A stretch of DNA of 64,000 nucleotides from Micromonospora rubida (GTDB taxonomy: Bacteria > Actinomycetota > Actinomycetes > Mycobacteriales > Micromonosporaceae), in the NCBI RefSeq assembly GCF_009908295.1, contig NZ_JAAALO010000015.1:1-64000 (forward strand). Direction: 5' to 3'. Both the position numbers and the translations under genes were made by a program. The notes beneath the pieces are model-generated. The model did no database searches. It was not told the DNA's origin and saw nothing but the letters and a program-made list of their open reading frames with translations. How positions within the stretch are numbered: position 1 is the first letter of the stretch; every line of letters starts with the position of its first letter. Of the stretch, positions 33,818 through 42,524 are shown piece by piece.

Positions 33818-36259
33818 TCAGCGGGCGTCCACCTCGTCGATCTTCTCGGCGCCGAACGCCTCCCGGAGCAGCTGCACCGCCTGCTCCTCGCTGGACTGCC
33901 GGGCGGTCCGCTCGTCGATCACCTCGTCGAGCGGCTCGTCGCCCGGGTCGAAGCCCTCGTGGGCCGGGGTGGCCGGCGCCGAGCCCGGTCGGCCGCCGCC
34001 ACGCACCGGCCCGTCGTAGTCGGGGTCGTAGGGCGGCTCGCCGGCCCATTCGGCGTCCGCGGACCGCCGGGCCCCGTTCTGGGTACGCGGGCCCCGGCCG
34101 GCCGCCGCCGCCCGCGCGGCGGCGATGGCGCTGCTGACCGGCGCGCCGCCCGCACCGCCACCGTTGCCGGCGACGCCGTTGACCGGCGGGGCCGCCGGTG
34201 CCGGGCCGGCGCCTCGCGCAGGGGCGGCGGGGGCGGGCTCACGGGCCGGAGCAGCGGGGGCGGGGGTCGGGGTCGGGGTCGGGGTCGGGGCGGTCGCCCC
34301 CGCGCCGACGGCGGGTTGCCCGGCGGGGTCGGGCCCGCCCGGGCGGGCCGCCTCCGGCCAGTCGTCCTCCTGCGTCGCGTTCGCGGCCGGCGCGGCCCCG
34401 CCGGGGCGGGCCGGTTCGGGCCACTCCTCGTCCCCCGCAGCCGACGTGGCCAGCCCACCCGGAGCCGCGCCACCCCGGCCGTCCGGCACACCGGACGTCG
34501 GCCGGGCAGCGGGGGCGGCCGGTGCCTGCGGGGCCGGGCGGGCCGGCGCGGTAGCCGCCGACCGGGAGCCGCCGCCCCGCTCGCCGGAGACCTCGCAGCG
34601 GATCTGCCACCGCCCGCCGAACTCCTCGTAGAGCGCATCGGTGAGCACCTGGGCGTGATCGGACATCATCTTGGCCAGCACGGTCGACTTGACGGTCAAC
34701 AGCAGCACATCGCCGTCCAACTCCCGGACGACCGCGTCGCGCATCAGCGCCGCGATCCGCTTGTTGGTCCGGTTGACCTTGCCGACGACATCCGGCCACG
34801 CCCGGCGCACCGCCACCGCGTCCAGCGCACCCGGGGCCGCCGCGCCCGGACGGGGCGGGGCCGGGGTGCCCGGGTCGGGCATGACCGCCTCCGGCGGGAC
34901 CTCCCGCCGAGGCGCGACCGGGGCGGCCGGAGCCGCCGACACGGGAGCGGCGGGCGGAGGCGGGTCACCCGCCGGGGCGGCGGACGCCGCCGGCGCGGTC
35001 GACGCGGCAGCCGTGGGCGGGGTGGCCGGCTCGGGGCGTACCGGAGGGGCCGGGGCGACCGGCGCGGGACCGGCGGCGGCCGGCGGCGGCTCGGTGCCGC
35101 CGAGGGTGAGCCGGCGCTCCATCCGCTCCAGGCGCTGGAGCAGGGCACCGGTCGAGTCGTCCGCGCCCGGCAGCAGCATCCGGGCGCAGATCAGCTCCAG
35201 CAGCAGCCGGGGCGCGGTGGTGCCGCGCATGTCCACCAGGCCGTTGTGCACGATGTCGGCGCACCGGGACAGGGTGGCCGGGCCGAGCCGCTGGGCCTGG
35301 GCGGTCATCCGCTCGATCTGGTCGGCCGGCCCGTCGATCAGGCCCTTGGTGGCGGCGTCGGGCACCTGCTGGAGCACGATCAGGTCGCGCAGCCGCTCCA
35401 GCAGGTCCGAGGCGAACCGGCGCGGGTCGTGCCCGGCCTCGGCCACCCGGTCCACGGTCGCGTACGCGGTCGCGCCATCCCCGGCGGCCAGCGCGTCACA
35501 CATCTCGTCGATCAGCGCCGAGTCGGTGACGCCGAGCAGCGCGGCGGCCCGGGCGTAGCTGACCCCCTCCGGACCCGCGCCGGCGATGAGCTGGTCGAGC
35601 ACGGAGAGGCTGTCCCGGGCGCTGCCGCCGCCGGCACGCACGACCAGGGGGAAGACCGCCGGCTCGACCGTGGCCCCCTCGGCCTCGCAGAGCTGCTCCA
35701 GGTACGGCCGGAGCACCTTCGGCGGGATCAGCCGGAACGGGTAGTGGTGGGTCCGCGACTTGATCGTGCCGAGGACCTTCTCCGGCTCGGTGGTGGCGAA
35801 GATGAACTTGACGTACTCCGGGGGCTCCTCGACCAGCTTGAGCAGGGCGTTGAAGCCGGCCGACGAGACCATGTGCGCCTCGTCGATCACGTAGATCTTG
35901 AACCGGCTCTGGGCCGGCGCGAAGAACGCCTTCTCGCGCAGCTCCCGGGCGTCGTCGACGCCGCCGTGGCTGGCCGCGTCGATCTCCAGCACGTCGATGG
36001 AGCCGCCGTCGGTGGCCAGCGCGCGGCAGGACTCACACTGCCCGCACGGCTCCGGGGTGGGGCCCTGCTCACAGTTCAGCGAGCGGGCCAGGATGCGCGC
36101 GCTGGAGGTCTTGCCGCAGCCGCGCGGGCCGGAGAAGAGGTACGCGTGGTTGAGCCGCCCGCTGCGCAGCGCCTGCGACAGCGGCTCGGTGACGTGCTCC
36201 TGCCCGATGATCTCGGCGAAGGTGCGCGGCCGGTACTTGCGGTAGAGCGCCAGTGCCAC
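33818..36259 (-). CDS. dnaX: DNA polymerase III subunits gamma and tau
   Basis: An 813-residue clamp-loader ATPase. GPRGCGKTSSARILARSL holds Walker A (about residues 41-58), a C4 zinc site follows (CEQG...C-x2-C-x2-C), and the AAA+ domains end near 365. The rest is a long proline/alanine-rich tau-like tail with a possible C-terminal polymerase-binding segment. I start at GTG 36259 behind GAGGAGG, not at the earlier open-frame start. A separate gamma form by frameshift is not evident. Confidence 0.94.
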   Translation of the reverse strand: MALALYRKYRPRTFAEIIGQEHVTEPLSQALRSGRLNHAYLFSGPRGCGKTSSARILARSLNCEQGPTPEPCGQCESCRALATDGGSIDVLEIDAASHGGVDDARELREKAFFAPAQSRFKIYVIDEAHMVSSAGFNALLKLVEEPPEYVKFIFATTEPEKVLGTIKSRTHHYPFRLIPPKVLRPYLEQLCEAEGATVEPAVFPLVVRAGGGSARDSLSVLDQLIAGAGPEGVSYARAAALLGVTDSALIDEMCDALAAGDGATAYATVDRVAEAGHDPRRFASDLLERLRDLIVLQQVPDAATKGLIDGPADQIERMTAQAQRLGPATLSRCADIVHNGLVDMRGTTAPRLLLELICARMLLPGADDSTGALLQRLERMERRLTLGGTEPPPAAAGPAPVAPAPPVRPEPATPPTAAASTAPAASAAPAGDPPPPAAPVSAAPAAPVAPRREVPPEAVMPDPGTPAPPRPGAAAPGALDAVAVRRAWPDVVGKVNRTNKRIAALMRDAVVRELDGDVLLLTVKSTVLAKMMSDHAQVLTDALYEEFGGRWQIRCEVSGERGGGSRSAATAPARPAPQAPAAPAARPTSGVPDGRGGAAPGGLATSAAGDEEWPEPARPGGAAPAANATQEDDWPEAARPGGPDPAGQPAVGAGATAPTPTPTPTPAPAAPAREPAPAAPARGAGPAPAAPPVNGVAGNGGGAGGAPVSSAIAAARAAAAGRGPRTQNGARRSADAEWAGEPPYDPDYDGPVRGGGRPGSAPATPAHEGFDPGDEPLDEVIDERTARQSSEEQAVQLLREAFGAEKIDEVDAR

Positions 36260-36364
36260 CCGTCCCGCCTCCTCTCGACCGAGCCATTCTGCGCCGGTCG
36301 GGCACGCGTGACCACCCACCACCCCGTGACCCTGACCTCGGGTACGGTACCGGCGCCCGGAGAC

Positions 36365-36454
36365 AAAAAGGCCTCCCGTGCACCCGGCAGAGCTCGCTTA
36401 TCCTTGCTGCCTTCCGGCCCTGGGGAGGTTCACGAGATACCGCCGCACGGGAGG
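36365..36454 (-). ncRNA. ffs: Signal recognition particle RNA, small bacterial type
   Basis: On the minus strand a long hairpin forms from the outer stem CCTCCCGTGC/GCACGGGAGG (36454-36445 with 36381-36372). Its apical part has GGGCCGGAAGGCAGCAAGGA, the conserved domain IV with the GGAA tetraloop and symmetric/asymmetric loops bound by Ffh. CCTTTTTGT after the stem is the terminator tail. It lies just upstream of dnaX, a conserved place for ffs in actinobacteria. Ends are estimated. Confidence 0.93.
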
Positions 36455-36538
36455 TGAGACCCACCCTACCCGACCGCCGGTCGATCTTCGGGGGGTGGTG
36501 GGGTGGCTGGGCCGCGACGGACCTGTATCGTGTCTCAC

Positions 36539-36626
36539 GGAGGATTCGCCTAGAGGCCTAGGGCGCACGCTTGGAAAGCGTGTTGGGTTTACACCCTCAC
36601 GAGTTCGAATCTCGTATCCTCCGCCA
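36539..36626 (+). tRNA. tRNA-Ser(GGA)
   Basis: An 88-base class II tRNA. The acceptor GGAGGAT pairs with ATCCTCC, the anticodon arm is ACGCTTGGAAAGCGT (anticodon GGA), a long variable arm follows, the T arm is GAGTTCGAATCTC, and the CCA end is encoded. It marks the left edge of a 9-kb accessory islet. Confidence 0.97.
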
Positions 36627-37068
36627 GCCTCACCAGGCACGACAGCAGGGCCGGCCCCACCGGGGACCGGCCCTGAATCGTCTCTGGTCTCAGTCGGCCG
36701 ACTCAAGCGTCATGCGCTGTCGGCGAGGGCTCCTAACCACAGCTCGCCTGGACCAGCCGGCAACACAGCGTTCAGGCGGACAGCGATGGCGTCTGGTGGG
36801 GGTTTGCGGCGAAGAGGCGACTGCGGCCACCCCTGTCAGCTATGGGTTCAGCAGGTGGTGTTGCCGGCCGGCACCCGACCCTCGCGACCACCACGACCTA
36901 CCCCTGCCGGTGGTCGCTGTCGTTTTCGGTGCCGAAGTCGTAGCCGAGATGGTCACCACGCCGACGGTCTTCGGAATGCTCCCCATATACACGGCATGCA
37001 TACCGCCCAGCCCTTTCGAGCAGTTGAATCAGGGTCTGAGTCCGCAGCAACCCAAGGAGCCACCGTCC
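36627..37068. other. Intergenic region after tRNA-Ser(GGA), with a terminator hairpin
   Basis: Of these 442 bases, 36647-36674 form a terminator for the tRNA (AGGGCCGG with CCGGCCCT). The remaining about 390 bases show no convincing gene in any frame and have lower GC than surroundings. They include the promoter and the AAGGAGC ribosome site (37054-37060) of the next regulator. The loss of the usual codon-position bias points to non-coding DNA. Confidence 0.55.
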
Positions 37069-38427
37069 ATGGCGACGCGATACGTCTGTCCCCGGTGCGG
37101 CGGGAGGTTGGCGCGCGACAACAGCAGTGGGCGCTGCGCCCCATGCCAGGCCGCCGAGCGGGATCGCCTGGTCGCGCCACCGAGCCTGCCAAGCACCTTC
37201 TGGGAACATCAGCCGATCCGCCGCTCGCTCACGGAGCGGCACATCGGCTGGGTGATTCGGGCATACCGGTGCCACCCGTACCACGGCAACCGACCCCTGC
37301 CACAGAGCGTCGTGGCGCGCTGGGTCGGGATCACGCAGGCCCAGCTCAGCCGGATCGAGACCGGCACGCCCGTCGTTCACCTCGATCGCCTCATCCACTG
37401 GGCCCGAACTCTCGACATCCCGGCCCAACACCTGTGGTTCCACGTGCCGCCGTCCAGCAACCGGGGCGGTACGCCTGCCGCTGATGGGGAGCAGTCCTCG
37501 GTCGAAGCGACAAGAGGGGACCTGGGGCTGCACTTCCTGAAGTCGCTACGGTCGACGGACCGTCAGGTCGGCGGCAGCTACCTGTACGCCACCATCGCCG
37601 CCCACCTGGCGAGGGGTACCGATCCGACAGGGCGGGATGACCGGAGCGCTTCCCTAGCCCCGGACGACCTCGCGGCGCTCGCCTCGCTCAACGAGATGGC
37701 CGGCTGGATGGCTCACGACGCCGGGAACGACGATCACGCCCGCAGGCACCTCGGCGACGCGCTCAACGTGGCGATACGGAGCGGAGACCACCATCTCACC
37801 GCCCAGGCACGGGCGAGCCTGAGCCACCTCGCCTGCCACGACGGTGATCCCACCAACGCCCTGGTGCACGCCGAGGCCGGGCTGACGCTACTGACAACTG
37901 TCGCCCCCCTCCACATCCTCACCGCCCGGCTCCTGGCCCTCAAGGCGCGAGGGCTCGCCATGGCCGGCAAGGTGGCCGAGTCCTACCAGACGTTGGACAA
38001 CGGAGAGGCGGCTCTTCAACAGGCGAACGGGCCAACCTCGGAGTGGGTCAGTCCGTTCGACGCTACATCGTTCGCCATCGAGGCTGCCCGCGTGTTTCTT
38101 CGCTCCGGCGATGCCTTCGAGGCCCGACGCCGACTGGAGGGCATTTTGGTCGCTCCGGACGCGGAACGGGTACGAAGCCGCGCCTTCGCGCGCCTTCTCC
38201 TCGTCCGGGCGCTGCTCGGGCTGGGACACGTCGAGCAAGGGTGTGCGCTGACCCATCAGGTCCTGGATCAGACGGCCAGCCTCGGATCGGCCGTGATCGT
38301 CGACCACCTGCGCCAGGTGAGCGTCCTCCTCGGCTCGTGGGCCAGGCAGTCCGCCGAGGTGCCACCTCTCCTCAACCGCCTGCGCAACGCCGTGCGTGAG
38401 CGAGCATGGATTGACGTCCGCGTCTGA
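37069..38427 (+). CDS. Zinc-ribbon/HTH/TPR transcriptional regulator
   Basis: A 452-residue regulator. An N-terminal zinc ribbon (YVCPRCGGRLARDNSSGRC...C, residues 5-29) precedes an XRE-type helix-turn-helix (about 78-130; VVARWVGITQAQLSRIETG). The remainder is a TPR-like helical array (about 190-440). The start is ATG 37069 with AAGGAGC. Zinc ribbons in front of this class are uncommon. The NUDIX gene begins 26 bases downstream, and this regulator-NUDIX pairing recurs in actinomycetes, suggesting the regulator controls it. Confidence 0.82.
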   Translation: MATRYVCPRCGGRLARDNSSGRCAPCQAAERDRLVAPPSLPSTFWEHQPIRRSLTERHIGWVIRAYRCHPYHGNRPLPQSVVARWVGITQAQLSRIETGTPVVHLDRLIHWARTLDIPAQHLWFHVPPSSNRGGTPAADGEQSSVEATRGDLGLHFLKSLRSTDRQVGGSYLYATIAAHLARGTDPTGRDDRSASLAPDDLAALASLNEMAGWMAHDAGNDDHARRHLGDALNVAIRSGDHHLTAQARASLSHLACHDGDPTNALVHAEAGLTLLTTVAPLHILTARLLALKARGLAMAGKVAESYQTLDNGEAALQQANGPTSEWVSPFDATSFAIEAARVFLRSGDAFEARRRLEGILVAPDAERVRSRAFARLLLVRALLGLGHVEQGCALTHQVLDQTASLGSAVIVDHLRQVSVLLGSWARQSAEVPPLLNRLRNAVRERAWIDVRV

Positions 38428-38452
38428 GGCCCGCAGGACCGACAATGGTCGG

Positions 38453-38965
38453 GTGGCGGACGAGATACCCCTGTACGAGCGAGACCCAGGCGCGTGGCGC
38501 GCGTACCTCGCCGAGGGCAACGCCCAGCAGGCCCGCAAGCGGGTGGGCGCGGACGTCCTCATCCGCAACCGTCGGGGTGACGTCCTGCTGGTCGACCCGC
38601 GCTACAAGCCGGACTGGGACCTTCCCGGCGGCATGGCGGAGGCGAACGAGCCGCCGCACCACGCGGCCGAGCGGGAACTACGCGAGGAGCTGGGGCTGGT
38701 GGTACGGGTGGGGATGCTGCTCGTCGTCGACTGGGTCCCGCCCCACGATCCGTGGGACGACAGCCTGATGTTCGTCTTCGATGGTGGCACGGTCGACGCG
38801 GGCGCGGATCAGCTACGGCCGACCGACGACGAGTTGTCGGACTGCCGATTCGTCTCGCTCCCCGACGCGGCCACGCTGTTGCGCCCCCACGTCTGGCAGC
38901 GCCTCGAACAGGCCGTCCTCGCCCTGACCGTCGGCTCACCCCGCTACCTCGTCAACGGCTCCTGA
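38453..38965 (+). CDS. NUDIX hydrolase
   Basis: A 170-residue NUDIX enzyme. The box GGMAEANEPPHHAAERELRE and the following ELGL fit Gx5Ex7REUxEExGU exactly, so it hydrolyses a nucleoside diphosphate linked to X; the substrate is unknown. I start at GTG 38453 (VADEIPLYERDP), matching usual family starts; an open GTG at 38396 overlaps the upstream gene by 32 bases. It sits directly after the zinc-ribbon regulator. Confidence 0.88.
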   Translation: MADEIPLYERDPGAWRAYLAEGNAQQARKRVGADVLIRNRRGDVLLVDPRYKPDWDLPGGMAEANEPPHHAAERELREELGLVVRVGMLLVVDWVPPHDPWDDSLMFVFDGGTVDAGADQLRPTDDELSDCRFVSLPDAATLLRPHVWQRLEQAVLALTVGSPRYLVNGS

Positions 38966-38975
38966 CGTCCGTCCG

Positions 38976-39590
38976 ATGAGTTACCAGCTCAGTGCCGTCG
39001 TCGCCGACGTCGAGTTGCTCCGCGAGCAGACCGCCGACCTGGACCACGCCGTGCTCGCCGCGCTGCGCCAGGACTTCGCGCTGCTGCCGGTCACCCCGCA
39101 GCTCGTCGAGGAGCTGACCGGGGTACTGCCGGACTTCGTCGTGGGCGGGCCCGGTCCCGACCAGCCGTTCGAGCTGGTGCTCTCGCCGGCCCTGGCCGCA
39201 CTGTTCGCCGGGTGGTCGCGGCTCGGGCCGGTGGCGTACCTGGAGGCCGAGTTCTCCGGCGGCGTCGGCCGCCAGGCGTCGGTGGTCTGGCTGGCCGGCG
39301 CGGTGAGCTGGGGGCCGCGCTTCGACGACGTGCTGGACTCCCCGCGCGAGCGGTGGCCGCTGAACGCGGCGCTGATCCGCCTCGGCGCGGAGCCGGGCCG
39401 GTGGATCGACCCGTTCGCCGAGCTGGGGCTGCACCTGGAGCGGAACACCGACGGCTGGCTGACCCATGGGCGGCGCGGGCTGACCGCCGACTACTGGGAC
39501 GAGCTGGCCGAGGAATGGGAAATCAGGGAATCCGCCGATCGGCAGCAACCTGAGCGCCCCGGCCCCGTTGGGGACTGGGGGATTCCATGA
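38976..39590 (+). CDS. Conserved hypothetical soluble protein
   Basis: A 204-residue protein without signal or membrane segments, starting MSYQLSAVVADVELLREQ 10 bases after the NUDIX gene. Mixed alpha/beta pattern with a WLAGAVSWGPRF block and acidic C-terminus. Similar proteins occur across actinomycetes with no function assigned. Its last codons overlap the start of the next gene as ATGA, so both are translated together. Confidence 0.65.
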   Translation: MSYQLSAVVADVELLREQTADLDHAVLAALRQDFALLPVTPQLVEELTGVLPDFVVGGPGPDQPFELVLSPALAALFAGWSRLGPVAYLEAEFSGGVGRQASVVWLAGAVSWGPRFDDVLDSPRERWPLNAALIRLGAEPGRWIDPFAELGLHLERNTDGWLTHGRRGLTADYWDELAEEWEIRESADRQQPERPGPVGDWGIP

Positions 39591-40147
39591 GATTGCGACA
39601 ATTCGTTTTCATTGCGACACTACTGGCGGCTGCCTCGATCATGGGCAGTGGCGTACGTCCACCGGGGCCCGTCGGCGACCTTCGTCCGCCCGACCCGCCG
39701 CCCGGCGCCGGCCGACCGGCCCGCCCCGCAGAGGTCGTCGACCTACGCGGGCTGCGCAACGTCGAGTTCGGCGACACCGGGGCGGACCTGACCCGGCGCG
39801 GCATACTCCGCGCCGAGGTCGACGCGTGCGGGCCGACGCTCGCCGGCCACGAGGAGACCAGCCCGATCTTCGTCGACGACCGGCTGGTGCTGCTCTGGCT
39901 CGACGACCCGGTCCGCACCCCGGAGGGCGTCACCGTCGGCACCCCGGTCGACCAGGTCGGGGCCCGCTACGCGCGGGTCAGCCGGCTCGTCGCTCCACAC
40001 GGGACGTACCGGTTCGACGGCCTGCTGGCCCGCCGCGGCGACCGCGCGTACCTCTTCCTGCACGACGGCCACACGGTCCGAAAGATCATCGCGGGATACG
40101 CCAACTGGGCCCGCCGCCTCTTCACCGAGGGCCACGGCCCCTGCTGA
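39587..40147 (+). CDS. Exported hypothetical protein
   Basis: A 186-residue protein with a signal-like hydrophobic N-terminus (residues 6-22). A proline-rich linker follows (PPGPVGDLRPPDPPPG), then a compact domain (about 50-180) with LRGLRNVEFGDTGADLTRRGI and two or three cysteines. The FGxTxxxxxxRG pattern resembles small actinomycete extracytoplasmic modules, for which no role is known. Overlaps the previous gene by 4 bases. The NACHT gene follows after 80 bases. Confidence 0.6.
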   Translation: MRLRQFVFIATLLAAASIMGSGVRPPGPVGDLRPPDPPPGAGRPARPAEVVDLRGLRNVEFGDTGADLTRRGILRAEVDACGPTLAGHEETSPIFVDDRLVLLWLDDPVRTPEGVTVGTPVDQVGARYARVSRLVAPHGTYRFDGLLARRGDRAYLFLHDGHTVRKIIAGYANWARRLFTEGHGPC

Positions 40148-40227
40148 CCCGGGCGACCGCCCACCCGGCGGGAGGGCGTACCCGATCACGGGTTGTGCGC
40201 CACGGCGGCGGACGGTAAAGACTACGC

Positions 40228-42327
40228 ATGCGTCGGGTAACCACGGTCGTCCTCACGGTGGTCTGCGTGACCCTGCTGGGGGTCGTCACCAACGTCGCCA
40301 CGGGGGTGCTGCCCGACCGCTGGTCCCCGTACCTGTGGGTCGCCTGGCCGTTGCTCGCCTTCGTGGCCACGGCGCTGACGGTGGTCGAGGTCCGCCGGGC
40401 CCGCGAGCCCGGCCCGGTCGGCGGCGCGAGCGCGGCGCGGGCCCGCCGGGTGCTGCTCGATCGGGTGCGCCGCTACTGGATCACGAGCGTGCTGGACCGC
40501 TCGCTGCACATGGAGGCGCGGCTCCAACTGGGCATCACGGCGTCCGCCGACGACCGCCGGTATCCGTGGACGCTGCGGGCCAGCCACCGGGACGGCTTCA
40601 CCGGCGTCCTCGACGACCGGACGTCGGTCGCCGCGATCTTCGAGCGGCTCGACCGGGCCATGGTGATCCTCGGGGCACCCGGCGCCGGCAAGACGACCAC
40701 GCTGCTCGAACTCGCGCGGGAGTTGCTCGACGGGGCCGAGACGGACCGGGACGCGCCGGTCCCGGTGGTCCTGAACCTCTCGTCGTGGGCGACGCGCCGC
40801 CAGCCCCTCGCCCAGTGGCTCACCGAACAGCTCACCGAGCGGTACGGGATACCGTCGGCCCAGGCTGCGGCCTGGGTCGCGGGCGGCGAGATCCTGCCCC
40901 TGCTCGATGGCCTCGACGAGGTGGTCGAGGCGCGCCGCGACGAGTGCGTGGCGGCGATCGCCGCGTTCCACGCCCAGCAGCCCCTCACCCCGATCGCCCT
41001 CTGCTGCCGTGCGGCGGAGTACCAACGGCTCCGGACCAGCCTGCCCGTCTACGGCACCGTGACGATCGAGCCGCTGACCCGGCCACAGATCGAGCGACAC
41101 CTGGACCGGTCGGGGCCCGCCCTCGCCGGCCTGCGAGCCGCCCTCGCCGCAGACGAGGAGCTGTGGGAGTTCACCGGGTCGCCGCTGCTGCTCAGCATCA
41201 TGGCGCTGGCCTATGCGGACGGCCCCGGCCCGGAGACCGGCACCGGAAGCCGCCGGCACCGGCTCTTCGCCCGGTACACCGAGACCATGCTGCGGCACCG
41301 GCCGCACCCCGGCTACCTTCCCGAGCAGGCCACCCGGTACCTCTCGCTGCTCGGTGACCGGATGCGGGCGCGCCAGCAGTCCATCTTCGTCCTGGACCTG
41401 GTGGCCCCGGACTGGTCACCGACCTGGCCGCGCAGGGACGCCGACCTGTACAGCCGGACCGCGATCAGCATCGCCGTCGGGCTGGTGGTCGCTCTCTGCG
41501 GGGCGGCGCTGGCAGGCCGGCCCGGCCTCGCCGCCGGCCCGGTGGCCGCCGTCCTGACGGCGCTCGGCCTCGCGTTCGGCGAGTACGACGACCTCACCCT
41601 GATCGCGCGTTGGGGGCGACGGCCCGAGGGCCGGCGTTCGATCCGGGTCAACTGGCTGACCGACACGGCTACGGAGTTCGCAGAGGTCCTGTTCAAGTCG
41701 GCCGTCGGCGGATCGGTCGTCGCCGGCACGCTCGCGGTCGGGGCGGTCTTCGGCCTCTCCGGCGGCTGGGCGGGCCTGCTCACCGGCCTGGCGTACTGGG
41801 GCGGTTTCGCGCTCGCCGCGCTGCTCGCCATGAGCGTCGGCAACACCGTGGCGTTCCACCTCTACGTCGTGGGCCCGCCCGGGGGCGCCCCACGCCGCGA
41901 GGTCCCGAGCCCCGCGCTACGCCAGCGCCTCCGCTTTGCCCTCCGCGCCACACCGGCCCTCGGCGTGATCGCCGGCACCCCGGCCGGGTTGCTCGTCGCC
42001 TGGCCGCGGACCGACGCCGACGGCTTCCGGTACGGCCTGCTCGTCGGGACGGCGGCGACGCTGTACCTGTTGGCGTCCGTCGCGGTCGGGCCGATCCTGG
42101 AGCAGTGGCTGGTCCGTCGGCGGCTCGCCCGGGAGGACGCCCTGCCCCGACCGCTACGGCCGTTCCTCGACTACGCGGTGCAGTGCCTCTTCCTGCGTGA
42201 CGTCGGAGACGGGTACATCTTCGTCCACCGGGAGTTGCTGGAGTTCTTCGCGGACCAGGTGCCGGCGGGACAGCTGAGGCCGCTCCCGCCGCCACCCGTC
42301 GACAGCATCACCCTCAAGGACGGCTGA
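40228..42327 (+). CDS. Membrane-bound NACHT ATPase (STAND)
   Basis: A 699-residue STAND ATPase. Two N-terminal membrane segments (about residues 4-24 and 35-53) precede a NACHT domain: Walker A GAPGAGKTTT (149-158), Walker B LPLLDGLDEVVEA with D227 and D230. Winged-helix features follow to about 400. Then come some six hydrophobic segments (about 410-460, 490-545, 585-640) and a C-terminal helix with FVHRELLEFFADQ, a segment typical of NACHT proteins. NACHT switches oligomerise on ligand binding; here the sensing or effector part seems to be the membrane region. It ends at a strong terminator. Confidence 0.85.
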   Translation: MRRVTTVVLTVVCVTLLGVVTNVATGVLPDRWSPYLWVAWPLLAFVATALTVVEVRRAREPGPVGGASAARARRVLLDRVRRYWITSVLDRSLHMEARLQLGITASADDRRYPWTLRASHRDGFTGVLDDRTSVAAIFERLDRAMVILGAPGAGKTTTLLELARELLDGAETDRDAPVPVVLNLSSWATRRQPLAQWLTEQLTERYGIPSAQAAAWVAGGEILPLLDGLDEVVEARRDECVAAIAAFHAQQPLTPIALCCRAAEYQRLRTSLPVYGTVTIEPLTRPQIERHLDRSGPALAGLRAALAADEELWEFTGSPLLLSIMALAYADGPGPETGTGSRRHRLFARYTETMLRHRPHPGYLPEQATRYLSLLGDRMRARQQSIFVLDLVAPDWSPTWPRRDADLYSRTAISIAVGLVVALCGAALAGRPGLAAGPVAAVLTALGLAFGEYDDLTLIARWGRRPEGRRSIRVNWLTDTATEFAEVLFKSAVGGSVVAGTLAVGAVFGLSGGWAGLLTGLAYWGGFALAALLAMSVGNTVAFHLYVVGPPGGAPRREVPSPALRQRLRFALRATPALGVIAGTPAGLLVAWPRTDADGFRYGLLVGTAATLYLLASVAVGPILEQWLVRRRLAREDALPRPLRPFLDYAVQCLFLRDVGDGYIFVHRELLEFFADQVPAGQLRPLPPPPVDSITLKDG

Positions 42328-42348
42328 AACGATCGACACGAAAAGCGA

Positions 42349-42394
42349 GCGAGAACGCCCGGCTGATCCTCCCGGATCGTCCGGGCGTTCTCGC
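42349..42394. terminator. Strong bidirectional terminator after the NACHT gene
   Basis: GCGAGAACGCCCGG (42349-42362) pairs perfectly with 42381-42394 around an 18-base loop. AAAA lies on its left and ATTTC on its right, so it can act in both directions. Confidence 0.82.
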
Positions 42395-42453
42395 ATTTCA
42401 CGAGCGGTGGCGGAGGTGGAACTCGGCCCGCCGGACGTTGCCGAGCGCAAGCC

Positions 42454-42472
42454 TGGCACCAACCTGGTGCCA
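42454..42472. promoter_or_regulatory. Upstream TGGCACCA-ACC-TGGTGCCA operator
   Basis: A perfect 8-base inverted repeat with a 3-base spacer. Its half-site TGGCACCA recurs in the downstream palindrome. The next gene encodes a ribbon-helix-helix protein, whose class binds such short dyads. Confidence 0.6.
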
Positions 42473-42495
42473 CTCTGAGCCAAACTTGTTGCCCA

Positions 42496-42524
42496 TGGCA
42501 CCACTGTGTGCCATAGTGGTGCCA
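42496..42524. promoter_or_regulatory. Start-codon-overlapping palindrome, likely autoregulatory operator
   Basis: TGGCACCACT (42496-42505) and AGTGGTGCCA (42515-42524) form a perfect 10-base inverted repeat with a 9-base spacer. The final A is the first base of the ATG, so a bound protein would block both transcription and translation start. No strong ribosome site lies between, consistent with a leaderless or weakly translated message. Confidence 0.68.

Noticed and set aside
33734..36457. A 907-codon plus-strand frame
   Set aside because: Shadow of dnaX; repetitive glycine/arginine translation.
36539..36626. tRNA-Ser(GGA) as an integration site
   Set aside because: The tRNA is complete, no integrase follows, and no second 3' end copy is seen nearby; the islet link is by position only.
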